A stretch of 16,246 bases of DNA, from NCBI GenBank assembly GCA_903852955.1, contig CAINSH010000072.1:1-16246 (forward strand), read 5' to 3'. The translations under genes were made by a program, and so were the position numbers. Shown here in pieces: positions 1 through 7,457 of this stretch. Within the stretch, counting starts at the first letter, position 1. Each line of letters begins with the position of its first letter. The notes beneath the pieces are model-generated. The model was not told the DNA's origin. It saw nothing but the letters and a program-made list of their open reading frames with translations, and ran no database searches. The stretch comes from an uncultured Actinomycetes bacterium. Lineage in GTDB: Bacteria; Actinomycetota; Actinomycetes; Nanopelagicales; Nanopelagicaceae.

Positions 1-173
1 AAAATCGCACCTTTAGCTTCAAGGCTTGCAACAACGTGGACGTTGTGAACAATCTGCTTGCGCACATAAACAGGTGCGCCATAAAGGGCAAGGGCTTTTT
101 CAACGGTAACAACCGCGCGATCTACGCCGGCGCAATATCCGCGAGGCGCAGCAAGGAGAACTCTCTTAGCCAT
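1..173 (-). CDS. ispH: 4-hydroxy-3-methylbut-2-enyl diphosphate reductase (IspH), N-terminal part
   Basis: IspH makes IPP and DMAPP from HMBPP in the last step of the MEP isoprenoid pathway, using a [4Fe-4S] cluster in the cytosol. The 57 visible residues start [21 protein letters not shown]14 in the RGYCAGV motif is the first cluster-ligand position of the family, and IVHN (residues 41-44) carries the conserved substrate-binding His. The gene is cut by the left edge of the window, so its 3' part is missing. ATG at 173-171 gives the usual actinobacterial N-terminus. There is no Shine-Dalgarno sequence, but TAGACT lies exactly 6 nt upstream of the ATG, fitting a leaderless mRNA. It is divergent from xseA with a 25-bp gap. 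Confidence 0.95.
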   Translation of the reverse strand, partial: MAKRVLLAAPRGYCAGVDRAVVTVEKALALYGAPVYVRKQIVHNVHVVASLEAKGAI

Positions 174-179
174 ATGGGC

Positions 180-185
180 AGTCTA
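180..185 (-). promoter_or_regulatory. Putative leaderless -10 element for ispH
   Basis: On the minus strand this reads TAGACT (TANNNT pattern). Its last base is 7 nt before the A of the ispH ATG, the spacing known for leaderless transcripts in actinobacteria, where the transcript starts at the start codon. No clear -35 is seen. It directly abuts the xseA -10 on the other strand. Confidence 0.5.
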
Positions 186-186
186 T

Positions 187-192
187 TAGGCT
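187..192 (+). promoter_or_regulatory. Putative leaderless -10 element for xseA
   Basis: TAGGCT (TANNNT) is followed by six bases and then the xseA ATG at 199. This places the predicted transcription start on the A of the ATG. The gene has no Shine-Dalgarno sequence, which agrees with a leaderless mRNA. Confidence 0.5.
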
Positions 193-198
193 GGGCTC

Positions 199-1413
199 AT
201 GTTCGAAACTTCAAGTGAATCCCCCGCACCGGTACGTGTGGTCACTGAAGCAATCAAAGAGTATGTCGATCGACTAGGTCCTATCTGGGTTGAAGGCGAA
301 ATCTCTGAACTCAATGAACGCAGCGGAATGATGGCTTTTATCCGCCTTCGAGATCCCAGCGTTGATATGTCTTTATCGGTGATGTGTCATAAGTCAGTCA
401 TCGCTTCGATTCAACCTTTGCCGGCAAATGCTCGTGTAGTTATGTATGCCAAACCATCCTGGTACACAAAAAATGGTTCGTTAACTTTATCTGCGCGCGA
501 AATTAGACAAGTAGGTGTCGGTGAGCTTTTGGCACGTCTTGAAGCTTTGAAATCTTTATTGGCCGCCGAAGGCCTGTTTGATTCTGATCGAAAAACTTCT
601 TTACCGCTCTTGCCTAAGAAAATTGGTTTGATTTGCGGTCGAAATACTGATGCCGAAAAAGATGTTGTTGAAAATGCTAAACGTCGCTGGCCCTCAGTTG
701 AATTTGAAATTCGCGAAGTTACTGTCCAAGGTGCGGCTGCAGTTTCAGAAGTTTCTGATGCATTGCGTGAGTTGGAAGCTGATAAAGATGTTGAAGTAAT
801 CATCATTACTCGCGGTGGTGGATCCTTTGAAGATCTTTTGCCATTTAGCGATGAGTCACTTGTTCGCCTCGCAGCTTCATGTTCTACGCCAATCGTTAGT
901 GCAATTGGACATGAAAAAGATTCACCACTTTTAGATCTGGTTGCAGATTTCCGCGCATCAACTCCAACCGATGCAGCAAAGCGCGTTGTGCCTGACATCG
1001 CTGAGGAAATTCAAATGATTTCAAAACTTCAAGACCGTGCTCGTCGAACATTGTTGAGCCGAATTGATTTAGAGACAACCCGTATTAAGAATTTAAAAGA
1101 TCGACCGGTGATGAAAGATCCACATGTCATCATCACTTCACGGGCTGAAATAATTAGTGCGCTTAAAGATCGTGCCCACCGCTCTTTTGCTGGGCATGTG
1201 AAGTTAGCTAAGGAAGAGTTAGTACAGATCAAGGCCAGAGTTCGTGCTTTATCGCCACAGGCAACGTTGGACCGTGGTTATTCAGTTGTGCAGTTAGCAA
1301 ATGGTGAAATCGCTCGGGATGCAAAGGCTTTAAAACCTGGCGATTTACTTCGCCTGCGCCTTGCAAAGGGCGAGACCAATGCCACAGTGACGCCAAATAA
1401 TCCAAAGGAGTAG
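199..1413 (+). CDS. xseA: Exodeoxyribonuclease VII large subunit (XseA)
   Basis: XseA is the catalytic subunit of exonuclease VII, which degrades single-stranded DNA from both ends and needs XseB. The 404-aa protein has the family's normal actinobacterial length. Residues ~10-105 form the N-terminal OB-fold (PVRVVTEAI, IWVEGEISE). The catalytic domain follows from ~125, with GLICGRNTDAEKD, RGGGSFEDL at 205-213, IGHEKD at 236-241, RASTPTDAAKR at 252-262 and the C-terminal LDRGYSVV at 357-364. A charged helical stretch at ~265-350 fits the long coiled coil that binds XseB. The ATG at 199 is chosen because the N-terminus matches the family and a leaderless -10 lies at the right distance. It is first in an operon with xseB and the fumarase gene. 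Confidence 0.97.
   Translation: MFETSSESPAPVRVVTEAIKEYVDRLGPIWVEGEISELNERSGMMAFIRLRDPSVDMSLSVMCHKSVIASIQPLPANARVVMYAKPSWYTKNGSLTLSAREIRQVGVGELLARLEALKSLLAAEGLFDSDRKTSLPLLPKKIGLICGRNTDAEKDVVENAKRRWPSVEFEIREVTVQGAAAVSEVSDALRELEADKDVEVIIITRGGGSFEDLLPFSDESLVRLAASCSTPIVSAIGHEKDSPLLDLVADFRASTPTDAAKRVVPDIAEEIQMISKLQDRARRTLLSRIDLETTRIKNLKDRPVMKDPHVIITSRAEIISALKDRAHRSFAGHVKLAKEELVQIKARVRALSPQATLDRGYSVVQLANGEIARDAKALKPGDLLRLRLAKGETNATVTPNNPKE
1404..1410 (+). promoter_or_regulatory. Shine-Dalgarno of xseB
   Basis: AAAGGAG sits at the very end of the xseA coding region, just before its TAG stop and 12 nt before the xseB ATG. It supports the chosen xseB start and suggests xseA and xseB are translated as neighbours on one mRNA. 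Confidence 0.7.
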
Positions 1414-1422
1414 ATTTAGCCC

Positions 1423-1620
1423 ATGAGTGAAAAGAAGATTTCATACGAAGCTGCCCGCGATGAGTTAGCTGAAGTTGTTCAATCCCTAGAAGATGGCAGC
1501 GCAACCCTTGAAGAATCACTCACTCTTTGGGAGCGCGGTGAAGAGTTAGCCAAGATCTGCCAGGAATGGCTCGATGGGGCTAAGAAGAAGTTAGATTCTG
1601 CAAAGCCGGCAGCAAAGTAA
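1423..1620 (+). CDS. xseB: Exodeoxyribonuclease VII small subunit (XseB)
   Basis: XseB is the small helical subunit of exonuclease VII, several copies of which bind the coiled coil of XseA. The 65-aa protein has the normal length. It shows the family pattern SYEAARDELAEVVQSLEDG followed by LEESLTLWERGEELAKIC and a final helix. The C-terminus is Lys/Ala-rich (AKKKLDSAKPAAK). It lies 9 bp after the xseA stop and 6 bp before the fumarase gene, so all three are probably co-transcribed. Confidence 0.95.
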   Translation: MSEKKISYEAARDELAEVVQSLEDGSATLEESLTLWERGEELAKICQEWLDGAKKKLDSAKPAAK

Positions 1621-1626
1621 AAATCA

Positions 1627-3279
1627 ATGTCGCCAACATTTTCTTATTCAGAGCTTTTGCCATTAGGCAAAGATGAGACAAAGTATCGCCTTATAAGCAA
1701 AGAAGGCGTAAGCGTTGTAAAACTTGGCGATAAAGAATTTTTACAAGTTGAACCAGAGGCTCTAGAAAAACTAACTGCCGAAGCAATTCATGATATTTCG
1801 CATTACCTGCGCCCAGCGCACTTACAACAACTTGAAAATATTGTTAAGGATCCAGAAGCATCACCTAACGATCGCTTTGTAGCAATAGATCTTTTAAAAA
1901 ATGCCAACATCTCTGCCGGTGGCGTGCTCCCAATGTGCCAAGACACTGGAACGGCTTTAGTTATGGCAAAAAAGGGTCAGTTTGTTCTAACAACTTCCAA
2001 GGATGAAGTCGCTATCTCGCAAGGTATTTATGATGCATTTACAAAACTTAATTTGCGCTATTCACAAATGGCGCCGGTAACAACCTGGGAAGAGAAAAAC
2101 ACCGGCAATAATCTGCCTGCTCAAATCGAAATCTATGCCGATAGCGATCACGCAGATGAGTACAACTTCTTATTCATTGCCAAAGGCGGCGGTAGTGCTA
2201 ATAAATCATTTTTATATCAAGAGACTAAGGCCGTCTTAAATCCAAAGAGTTTTATGGCTTGGTTGGATGAAAAGCTTCGTTCGATTGGAACCGCAGCATG
2301 CCCGCCGTATCACCTTGCAATTGTCATCGGAGGAACAAGCGCCGAACACACGGTTAAAACCGCCAAGTTAGCTAGCACCAAGTATTTGGACTCACTTCCA
2401 ACCTCTGGCGATGCTGCAACTGGCCATGGTTTTAGAGATCTAGAACTTGAATCCCAAGTTCTAGAATTAACGAGAACTCTTGGAATTGGTGCACAGTTTG
2501 GTGGAAAGTATTTCTGCCACGATGTTCGAGTAGTTCGACTTCCACGACATGGGGCATCACTTCCCATCGCAATTGCAGTTTCATGTTCTGCCGATCGTCA
2601 GGCAAAAGCCAAGATCACAAAAGATGGAATATTTCTTGAAGAGTTAGAGCGCGATCCAGCACATTTCTTGCCAGAGACAACCGATGCACATCTAAATGAT
2701 GAAGTTGTGGCAGTTGATTTAAACCAGTCAATGGATGCAATCCGTGCTCAACTTTCGAAATATCCAGTAAAGACAAGGCTTTCGTTAACAGGCACATTAG
2801 TTGTTGCCCGCGACTTAGCCCATGCGCGCATTAAAGCTGCGATGGATGATGGTGCGCCAATGCCTGAGTACCTAAAGAAGTACGCCGTGTATTACGCAGG
2901 CCCTGCAAAAACTCCAGCTGGATATGCATCGGGTTCTTTTGGTCCAACAACTGCCGGTCGTATGGATTCATACGTTGAGTATTTCCAATCCAAGGGTGGA
3001 TCTTTCATTATGTTGGCAAAGGGCAATCGCTCTAAAGCTGTTACCGATGCCTGCAAAACCCATGGTGGTTTCTACTTAGGATCAATTGGTGGACCTGCGG
3101 CAAGACTTGCACAAGAGTGCATTAAGAAAGTTGAAGTTCTAGATTTTGAGGAACTTGGAATGGAAGCGGTTTGGAAGATTGATGTGGTCGATTTCCCAGC
3201 CTTTATTGTTGTCGATGACAAAGGCAATGACTTTTTTGAGGCGACTTCAAAGCCTATGGTTATTGGAATTAAGCCCTAA
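1627..3279 (+). CDS. Class I (iron-sulfur) fumarate hydratase
   Basis: Fumarase interconverts fumarate and malate in the TCA cycle. This 550-aa protein is the class I type (FumA/FumB family), which uses an oxygen-sensitive [4Fe-4S] cluster, and not the iron-free class II FumC. The three likely cluster cysteines are C104 ([11 protein letters not shown]), C225 (TAACPPYH) and C320 (VSCSADRQ), at spacings close to E. coli FumA C105, C224 and C318. Other family motifs are [33 protein letters not shown] and the C-terminal domain ending near [16 protein letters not shown]. The N-terminal two-thirds is the catalytic half and the last ~180 residues the swivelling C-terminal domain. The gene starts 6 bp after xseB, without a good Shine-Dalgarno sequence. 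DUF4245 and glpX, which I expect between xseB and the fumarase gene in many actinobacteria, are absent. Confidence 0.95.
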   Translation: MSPTFSYSELLPLGKDETKYRLISKEGVSVVKLGDKEFLQVEPEALEKLTAEAIHDISHYLRPAHLQQLENIVKDPEASPNDRFVAIDLLKNANISAGGVLPMCQDTGTALVMAKKGQFVLTTSKDEVAISQGIYDAFTKLNLRYSQMAPVTTWEEKNTGNNLPAQIEIYADSDHADEYNFLFIAKGGGSANKSFLYQETKAVLNPKSFMAWLDEKLRSIGTAACPPYHLAIVIGGTSAEHTVKTAKLASTKYLDSLPTSGDAATGHGFRDLELESQVLELTRTLGIGAQFGGKYFCHDVRVVRLPRHGASLPIAIAVSCSADRQAKAKITKDGIFLEELERDPAHFLPETTDAHLNDEVVAVDLNQSMDAIRAQLSKYPVKTRLSLTGTLVVARDLAHARIKAAMDDGAPMPEYLKKYAVYYAGPAKTPAGYASGSFGPTTAGRMDSYVEYFQSKGGSFIMLAKGNRSKAVTDACKTHGGFYLGSIGGPAARLAQECIKKVEVLDFEELGMEAVWKIDVVDFPAFIVVDDKGNDFFEATSKPMVIGIKP

Positions 3280-3292
3280 ATAAAAATTAGGT

Positions 3293-3883
3293 CTAGTAGT
3301 AATTTGAGCGCTTGAACTTTGACCACGCCTTGCAAGGAGTGTCATAGCGCATCGTGATGTAGCGAATTCCCCAGCGAATCTGCGTTACGGGATTTGTACG
3401 CCAATCTGTTGCAACCACGTTCATCTTTGATGCCGGTGATGCTTGAGCAATTCCATGTGCACCTGATCGCTTGTTACGCGCTTTATAGTTCCAGTGGCTC
3501 TCTTTAGTCCAGAGCTTATTAAGGCAAGCAAACTGTGCTTGGCCGAAACCGAACTCCTGAGTCAAGATTGCTTGAGCGACTTTGCGGGCACCTGCTGAGG
3601 TGCGGGCCATTTCTACCTGGCGGCTAATGGATGAGACCAAAGCAAGATCTGATGAAAACATGCCACCCACTGGAGTTGCAGCTAAATCAATTGAGCCGTA
3701 CAAAGCTGACGCGCTTTCAATGGGCGAATCAACTGAGGCCGCAAAAGTCGAAACATCGGCAGCGATGTCGACCTGTGATACCTCAGGGAACTCAAGACCG
3801 TATGCACTTGGTAGGGCCGAAGTTATGATCACGAAGGAGGCAATAACGCTCCAGATCGCTACAGCTTTGCTCTTTATCGTCAT
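3293..3883 (-). CDS. Secreted lytic transglycosylase-like (SLT/lysozyme-like) protein
   Basis: This is probably an exported peptidoglycan hydrolase. Counting from the ATG at 3883 it has 196 aa: a basic start and hydrophobic segment (residues ~7-28, ending SALPSAYG) forming a signal peptide, a low-complexity linker (~30-100), and a lysozyme-like domain (~103-196). The domain carries FACLNKLWTKESHWN with the presumed catalytic E128, the SGAHGIAQ motif, and TNPVTQIRWGIRYI. C120 and C184 could form a disulfide outside the cell. A longer reading from 3931 exists, but 3883 is preferred because GAGGTGAG lies just upstream and the signal peptide then begins the protein. It is convergent with the fumarase gene (13 bp) and follows phoH after ~230 bp that hold its own leader. 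The substrate is inferred from the family. Confidence 0.85.
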   Translation of the reverse strand: MTIKSKAVAIWSVIASFVIITSALPSAYGLEFPEVSQVDIAADVSTFAASVDSPIESASALYGSIDLAATPVGGMFSSDLALVSSISRQVEMARTSAGARKVAQAILTQEFGFGQAQFACLNKLWTKESHWNYKARNKRSGAHGIAQASPASKMNVVATDWRTNPVTQIRWGIRYITMRYDTPCKAWSKFKRSNYY

Positions 3884-3886
3884 CGT

Positions 3887-3894
3887 CTCACCTC
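3887..3894 (-). promoter_or_regulatory. Shine-Dalgarno deciding the transglycosylase start
   Basis: The minus strand reads GAGGTGAG ending 3 nt before the ATG at 3883. The AGG core is 7 nt from the ATG, so this start is better supported than the in-frame ones further upstream. Confidence 0.6.
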
Positions 3895-3923
3895 GCATCC
3901 CGAACTCGAATCCCTTTTTGCCG

Positions 3924-4062
3924 CAAGCCATCAGCCTCGATTTGAGGCTTCATAACTAACGGGGAAGGCTTTAGAGTGGCTTGTCGGGCGGGTATCGGCA
4001 AATCAAAATCTGCGTAAGTCGAAAATTCACAGGAAGAAAGCCTCTGTGGACAGGCTAAAACC
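3924..4062 (-). ncRNA. Candidate structured 5' leader (riboswitch-like) of the transglycosylase gene
   Basis: In the minus-strand RNA, GGUUUUAG (4062-4055) can pair with CUAAAGCC (3974-3967), an 8-bp helix with one G-U closing an 80-nt domain. The 3' part of the domain, UACCCGCCCGACAAGCCACU, resembles the tail of ydaO-type c-di-AMP riboswitches (…ACCCGAA-CCGACAGCUAACC…). A GUGAAU (4030-4025) recalls that class's GGGGUGAAU, but its G-rich stretch is missing. Downstream, UGGCUUG (3930-3924) is perfectly complementary to CAAGCCA (3983-3977) inside the domain, so a rival fold is possible. An AGCCUC/GAGGCU hairpin (3949-3933) lies between them. c-di-AMP riboswitches often precede wall-hydrolase genes in actinobacteria, which fits, but the class assignment is inference. 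Confidence 0.35.
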
Positions 4063-4073
4063 GCAGGTCAGCT

Positions 4074-4079
4074 AGGGTA
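4074..4079 (-). promoter_or_regulatory. Putative -10 of the transglycosylase gene
   Basis: The minus strand reads TACCCT (TANNNT). A weak -35 candidate GTCACA (4104-4099) is 19 nt upstream. Transcription would begin near 4067, about 5 nt before the closing helix of the leader, giving a 5' UTR of roughly 180 nt. Confidence 0.35.
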
Positions 4080-4116
4080 ATGTCCGAATTGCACCAAATG
4101 TGACTGTGATTTTCTT

Positions 4117-5433
4117 TTAGCCCTGAATTGGACCTTCCAGCATCTCGGTAACTAGAGCTGCAATCGGCGAGCGCTCGCTGCGAGTCAGAGTCACGTGGGC
4201 AAAGAGCGGATGGCCCTTCAAAGTTTCAACCACGGCCACGACGCCATCATGTCGCCCGACCCGCAAGTTATCTCGCTGACCGATGTCATGGGTCAGAACC
4301 ACCCGAGAGGCTGTACCGATTCGAGAGAGCACGGTCAGCAGAACTCCGCGTTCAAGAGATTGCGCTTCATCGACAATCACAAAGGAGTCGTGCAGTGAAC
4401 GGCCACGAATATGGGTCAGTGGCAAGACTTCGATTAAACCGCGATCGATGATTTCATCAATGACTGGCTGACTGACAAGAGCCCCAAGGGTGTCAAAAAC
4501 CGCTTGGGCCCATGGCGACATTTTTTCGCCTTCACTGCCAGGTAGGTATCCAAGTTCTTGGCCACCGACCGGATAGAGCGGGCGGAAAATGACAACTTTT
4601 TTATGAATGCGCTTTTCCATTACCGCTTCAAGGCCAGCGCATAAGGCAAGGGCTGACTTTCCAGTTCCTGCCCGGCCACCCATTGAAACGATTCCGATTG
4701 AATCATCGAGCAGAATATCTAGGGCAATTCTCTGTTCAGCGCTTCGGCCATGTAAACCAAAAGCACTTCGGTCTCCCCTGATTAGCTGAAGTTGTTTGTC
4801 GGCAGTTACTCGGGCAAGGGCGCTTCCACGATCTGAGTGCAAAACAACTCCGGTATGGATTGGAAGTTCGTGGGCCGCTTCATGGTCTGCACGATCTGTT
4901 GCATACAAATCATCAATTGTGTTTGAACCAACGCTTAGCTCGACAATTCCTGTCCAGCCACTATTGGCAACTAGCTCGGCTAAATATTCTTGGGCTTCAA
5001 CGCCAACTGAAGATGCCTTTACTCGAAGCGGCAGGTCTTTAGTCACAAGTACAACGTTCTTGCCATCAGACATTAAATTTTTGGCAATTGCCAAGATGCG
5101 TGAATCATTGGTTCCATCACGCAAGAATCCGTGAGGCAAAGTTGAAAGATCGGTGTGATTGAGTTCAACTGAAAGTGTTCCACCTTCAGGCGTCACAGTT
5201 AGCGGTTGATCCAGCCGGCCATGTGAAATACGTAAATCATCTAAAGCGCGCAGAGCAGCCCGGGCAAAGTATCCAAGTTCAGGGTGATCGCGCTTAGTTT
5301 CTAACTCACCAATTACCGCAATTGGAATGATTACTTCATGCTCGGCAAATCGGTGCAGGGCGCCAGGATCAGCTAATAAAACGCTGGTATCTAAAACAAA
5401 AGTCTTCTTACCGCTTTGACTCTTAGAAGCCAA
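4117..5433 (-). CDS. phoH2: PIN-domain/PhoH ATPase fusion (PhoH2/YlaK type)
   Basis: This 438-aa protein joins an N-terminal PIN ribonuclease domain to a C-terminal PhoH P-loop ATPase. The mycobacterial relative PhoH2 (Rv1095) is described as an RNA helicase and ribonuclease. The PIN domain covers ~10-150 with acidic metal-site residues D15 (FVLDTSVLL), E43 (IGELETK), D110 (GTNDSRILA) and D133 (TKDLPLR). The PhoH domain covers ~225-435 with Walker A GRAGTGKS at 253-260 and Walker B FVIVDEAQ at 351-358, then [11 protein letters not shown]. The start codon is TTG at 5433, supported by GAGGAG 8 nt upstream. The gene follows the cis-prenyltransferase after 136 bp, so it may have its own promoter. 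Its RNA targets cannot be read from sequence. Confidence 0.93.
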   Translation of the reverse strand: MASKSQSGKKTFVLDTSVLLADPGALHRFAEHEVIIPIAVIGELETKRDHPELGYFARAALRALDDLRISHGRLDQPLTVTPEGGTLSVELNHTDLSTLPHGFLRDGTNDSRILAIAKNLMSDGKNVVLVTKDLPLRVKASSVGVEAQEYLAELVANSGWTGIVELSVGSNTIDDLYATDRADHEAAHELPIHTGVVLHSDRGSALARVTADKQLQLIRGDRSAFGLHGRSAEQRIALDILLDDSIGIVSMGGRAGTGKSALALCAGLEAVMEKRIHKKVVIFRPLYPVGGQELGYLPGSEGEKMSPWAQAVFDTLGALVSQPVIDEIIDRGLIEVLPLTHIRGRSLHDSFVIVDEAQSLERGVLLTVLSRIGTASRVVLTHDIGQRDNLRVGRHDGVVAVVETLKGHPLFAHVTLTRSERSPIAALVTEMLEGPIQG

Positions 5434-5441
5434 TGGCTGGA

Positions 5442-5447
5442 CTCCTC
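5442..5447 (-). promoter_or_regulatory. Shine-Dalgarno supporting a TTG start for phoH2
   Basis: GAGGAG on the minus strand is 8 nt upstream of the TTG at 5433. The reading frame has no ATG in a better position before the PIN domain, so TTG is the likely initiator. Confidence 0.65.
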
Positions 5448-5569
5448 AATTGAATTGTTCTAGAGGGATACTGCTTCGGATATGAAAAAGGTAGAACTAG
5501 TTCGGGCCAACTCTGTGGCGACACGCGCTCTAAAAAAGTTAAATCTTGGAGATATTTTTCTTGAAAATC

Positions 5570-6361
5570 TCAACTGCCGAAACGGCGTTGGCGCAAAGAA
5601 TATGCACGAAGGGCACGCAAGAAATCTACTCGGCGAAAATCTGGCCAATAAGCTTCGCAGAAATAGAACTCAGATAATGCACTTTGCCATAGGAGGAATC
5701 CCCCGAGGCGTTGTTCTCCAGAAGTTCGAATGAGTAGTTCTGGATCTGGTTGCCCCGCGGTGTAGAGAAACTTTGAAATGTCATCGGTAGTTAATTTCTC
5801 TTTTGCTTGATCCAGTGAATGTCCGGCTTTTTCTTCCTGACTTAAATAGTTTTTAACTGCGTCAACGATTTCCCGACGCCCGCCATAACTAACGGCCACA
5901 TTTACTTCTAAGCCACCTTCTTGAATTGGCTTAAGTGATGCGAGTTTTTCTGAAAGCCATGGCGGCAATAAATCAAGAGCGCCAACTGCCTTAATATTCC
6001 AACGACCAGTAGCCGCTAAATCATCAACGGTATCGCCGATGATTTTTAACAGTTCCTCAATCTCATCTGAGCTGCGCTTGAAGTTATCCGTTGATAGCAA
6101 CCACAAAGTTACTACGTGCACATCGGCATCTTCACACCAACCAAGAAACTCAATGATCTTATTTGCGCCAGCTTTATGACCATTTGGATCGCTATTACTT
6201 GGATTGGCTTTTGCCCATCTGCGATTTCCATCCAAAATTACGCCCACGTGATGCGGTGTTTTTGAGAAATCTAGCGCGCGAACAAGTCGCCACTCATATA
6301 GAGGATAAAGAAGCGACTTGATTGCTTTACGAATAGCGGCGTACAACTCTGCGCTCGGCAA
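5570..6361 (-). CDS. uppS: Cis-prenyl (Z-isoprenyl) diphosphate synthase, short-chain Rv1086-like
   Basis: The enzyme condenses isopentenyl diphosphate units in cis onto an allylic primer, feeding lipid-carrier synthesis for the cell wall. The 263-aa protein has VILDGNRRWA at 41-50 with the catalytic D44, LWLLSTDNFKR at 87-96, NVAVSYGGRREIVDA at 154-168, and PDPELLIRTSGEQRL at 205-219 followed by FLLWQSALSEFYF. The start LYPLYEWRLVRAL and the sequence RLGGFLLWQ (not RLSNF) recall mycobacterial Rv1086, which makes short Z,E-farnesyl diphosphate. Whether the product here is C15 or a long chain cannot be told. The 6361 start is a TTG without a good Shine-Dalgarno sequence; another TTG at 6346 is possible. 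It overlaps DUF3817 by 35 bp, suggesting coupled translation. Confidence 0.92.
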   Translation of the reverse strand: MPSAELYAAIRKAIKSLLYPLYEWRLVRALDFSKTPHHVGVILDGNRRWAKANPSNSDPNGHKAGANKIIEFLGWCEDADVHVVTLWLLSTDNFKRSSDEIEELLKIIGDTVDDLAATGRWNIKAVGALDLLPPWLSEKLASLKPIQEGGLEVNVAVSYGGRREIVDAVKNYLSQEEKAGHSLDQAKEKLTTDDISKFLYTAGQPDPELLIRTSGEQRLGGFLLWQSALSEFYFCEAYWPDFRRVDFLRALRAYSLRQRRFGS

Positions 6362-6626
6362 TCAAAGAGGCAACTGGAAGGGTTCCCGCAAGAATCAAGC
6401 CCAACATCTTTGTTAATGACCAGCGGGCTTTGATTGAAAACTGCAAGGCAGTCAAAATATAAATCGGATACAAGTATCCATGGACCATTGGAATCCACAC
6501 TATTGAACTATGTAGATCAGGTAAATCAAAAAGGTATTTAACTGGCATATAAACAAACCAGAGCAGCAATGACATAACTCCAGAAATAATGGCCATTACT
6601 CTAAAACGTTTAAGGCTTGAATTCAT
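6327..6626 (-). CDS. DUF3817 family small membrane protein
   Basis: This 99-aa integral membrane protein has three predicted hydrophobic segments (~9-28, ~41-61 with IPMVHGYLYPIYILTA, ~72-90). The pattern VHGYLYPIYILTALQ, ARWS, LAGTLPVASLIAERRVVRR marks it as DUF3817 (YdzA-like). Its biochemical role is unknown. The ATG at 6626 overlaps the SURF1 stop by 4 bp (ATGA), and its 3' end overlaps the cis-prenyltransferase gene, so it is embedded in one operon. In actinobacteria this family is often found beside SURF1-like genes, but a functional link is inference. Confidence 0.85.
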   Translation of the reverse strand: MNSSLKRFRVMAIISGVMSLLLWFVYMPVKYLFDLPDLHSSIVWIPMVHGYLYPIYILTALQFSIKARWSLTKMLGLILAGTLPVASLIAERRVVRRYS

Positions 6627-7339
6627 GGGGCAACTCTACGGCGATAGAAGGGAAGGTAAAGCACCACGCCAGCCATAAGCCACCAGATCACAACATAGGA
6701 AAGGTGCTGCCAGTAGTAGCCAGGAATTTTGGAGGTGATTTTTTCTGGTGTTGGACGGGTCCGATCCAATATCTGGCCCTGATGTGATTCAGATGAAGCT
6801 AAAACAAAACCGTCAAATAAATCTAAATCTGTTAAACCAACGATTACTGAACTATCCAACCTAGAAATTACGCCTTCGGCATTTAAGGCACGGTCCTGAA
6901 CTTGATGTGGCAGTAACTGCCCTTGTACGTCGATGACCATTGCCTGTGAAACATCTGGGTTGAGTAAACGTTCTGACCACAAACCTCGCACTACCAATAT
7001 TGCTTTGTTGGTTCCAACCTGCATCAAAGCAACTTCCCAGTCACTTTTCTTTCCATCCCCATCGATTTGATTTGGGGCTCGAAACTCGGCAACGTAATGC
7101 CCAGAAACTAAGACCTGGCGGTTGATTGCTTCAACCGGCAGTTCTTGACGAGCTGCCGTGATTGATTCCAACGAAACCACAGACGTATCTATTTGAGTGG
7201 CGTTTTTTAAAGATTGTTTTAATGCAACTGCTCGATCTAGCTGCCATAGACCTAAAGAAAAAAAGAGTGCAGCGACTAGAAGAACTGCAAAACCCTGACC
7301 TAGCTTTGATGCAAGGTTGTTATTGCTTGGTTGAGTCAT
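6623..7339 (-). CDS. SURF1 family cytochrome oxidase biogenesis protein
   Basis: SURF1 proteins help assemble heme-copper cytochrome c oxidase, probably at heme a insertion, in the cytoplasmic membrane. This 238-aa protein has the family layout: an N-terminal membrane segment at ~17-32 running into the conserved GLWQLDRA (30-37), a large extracytoplasmic domain with the RQVLVSGHY and AILVVRGLW strands, and a C-terminal membrane segment (~212-230, YYWQHLSYVVIWW upstream and within). The C-terminus is basic (FYRRRVAP), in line with the positive-inside rule. The ATG at 7339 overlaps the upstream 45-aa gene by 20 bp. An aerobic respiratory host is implied, but no oxidase subunit gene lies in the window. 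Confidence 0.9.
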   Translation of the reverse strand: MTQPSNNNLASKLGQGFAVLLVAALFFSLGLWQLDRAVALKQSLKNATQIDTSVVSLESITAARQELPVEAINRQVLVSGHYVAEFRAPNQIDGDGKKSDWEVALMQVGTNKAILVVRGLWSERLLNPDVSQAMVIDVQGQLLPHQVQDRALNAEGVISRLDSSVIVGLTDLDLFDGFVLASSESHQGQILDRTRPTPEKITSKIPGYYWQHLSYVVIWWLMAGVVLYLPFYRRRVAP

Positions 7340-7457
7340 CGCTTCGATCTACACCCATGAAACGCTTATAGAAACTGCGCATTAAGAAAACTACTGCGAT
7401 GATTAAAATAGCAATCGTGAGCGAACCAGCTGCACCCACCTCAATGTTTTTTTGCAT
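7320..7457 (-). CDS. 45-residue single-pass membrane protein, unknown
   Basis: I do not recognise this family. The predicted 45-aa protein begins MQKNIEVGAAGSLTIAILII, has one hydrophobic helix (~10-26) and a basic then acidic tail (RSFYKRFMGVDRSDDSTKQ). A longer reading from 7526 would overlap the DUF4307 coding region and has an unconvincing N-terminus, so 7457 is chosen. It overlaps SURF1 by 20 bp and heads the minus-strand operon, divergent from DUF4307 with 14 bp between the start codons. A possible leaderless -10 (CATGAT) is at 7469-7464. The tight coupling to SURF1 suggests a membrane or oxidase-related role, but that is only context. Confidence 0.65.
   Translation of the reverse strand: MQKNIEVGAAGSLTIAILIIAVVFLMRSFYKRFMGVDRSDDSTKQ

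Noticed and set aside
411-998. Minus-strand frame of 195 aa opposite xseA
   Set aside because: The Ser/Arg-rich composition is typical of antisense translation, and xseA motifs explain the conservation.
3884-3931. Longer N-terminus for the transglycosylase (start at 3931)
   Set aside because: It would put a charged 16-residue stretch before the signal peptide and ignore the Shine-Dalgarno at 3894-3887.
3933-3949. AGCCTC/GAGGCT hairpin as an intrinsic terminator
   Set aside because: The RNA-strand sequence after the stem has no U-tract; it is better seen as part of the leader structure.
3582-3959. Plus-strand frame of 125 aa opposite the transglycosylase gene and leader
   Set aside because: No family features; the opposite strand carries a signal peptide and a conserved SLT-like domain.
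5494-5503. Perfect palindrome GAACTAGTTC upstream of phoH2 as an SOS (LexA) box
   Set aside because: The actinobacterial SOS box needs GAAC and GTTC separated by about four bases; here the spacer is two.
5482-5733. Plus-strand open frame of 83 aa opposite the cis-prenyltransferase 3' end
   Set aside because: It is mostly antisense to a clearly conserved enzyme, has no recognisable motif, and no promoter or Shine-Dalgarno sequence.
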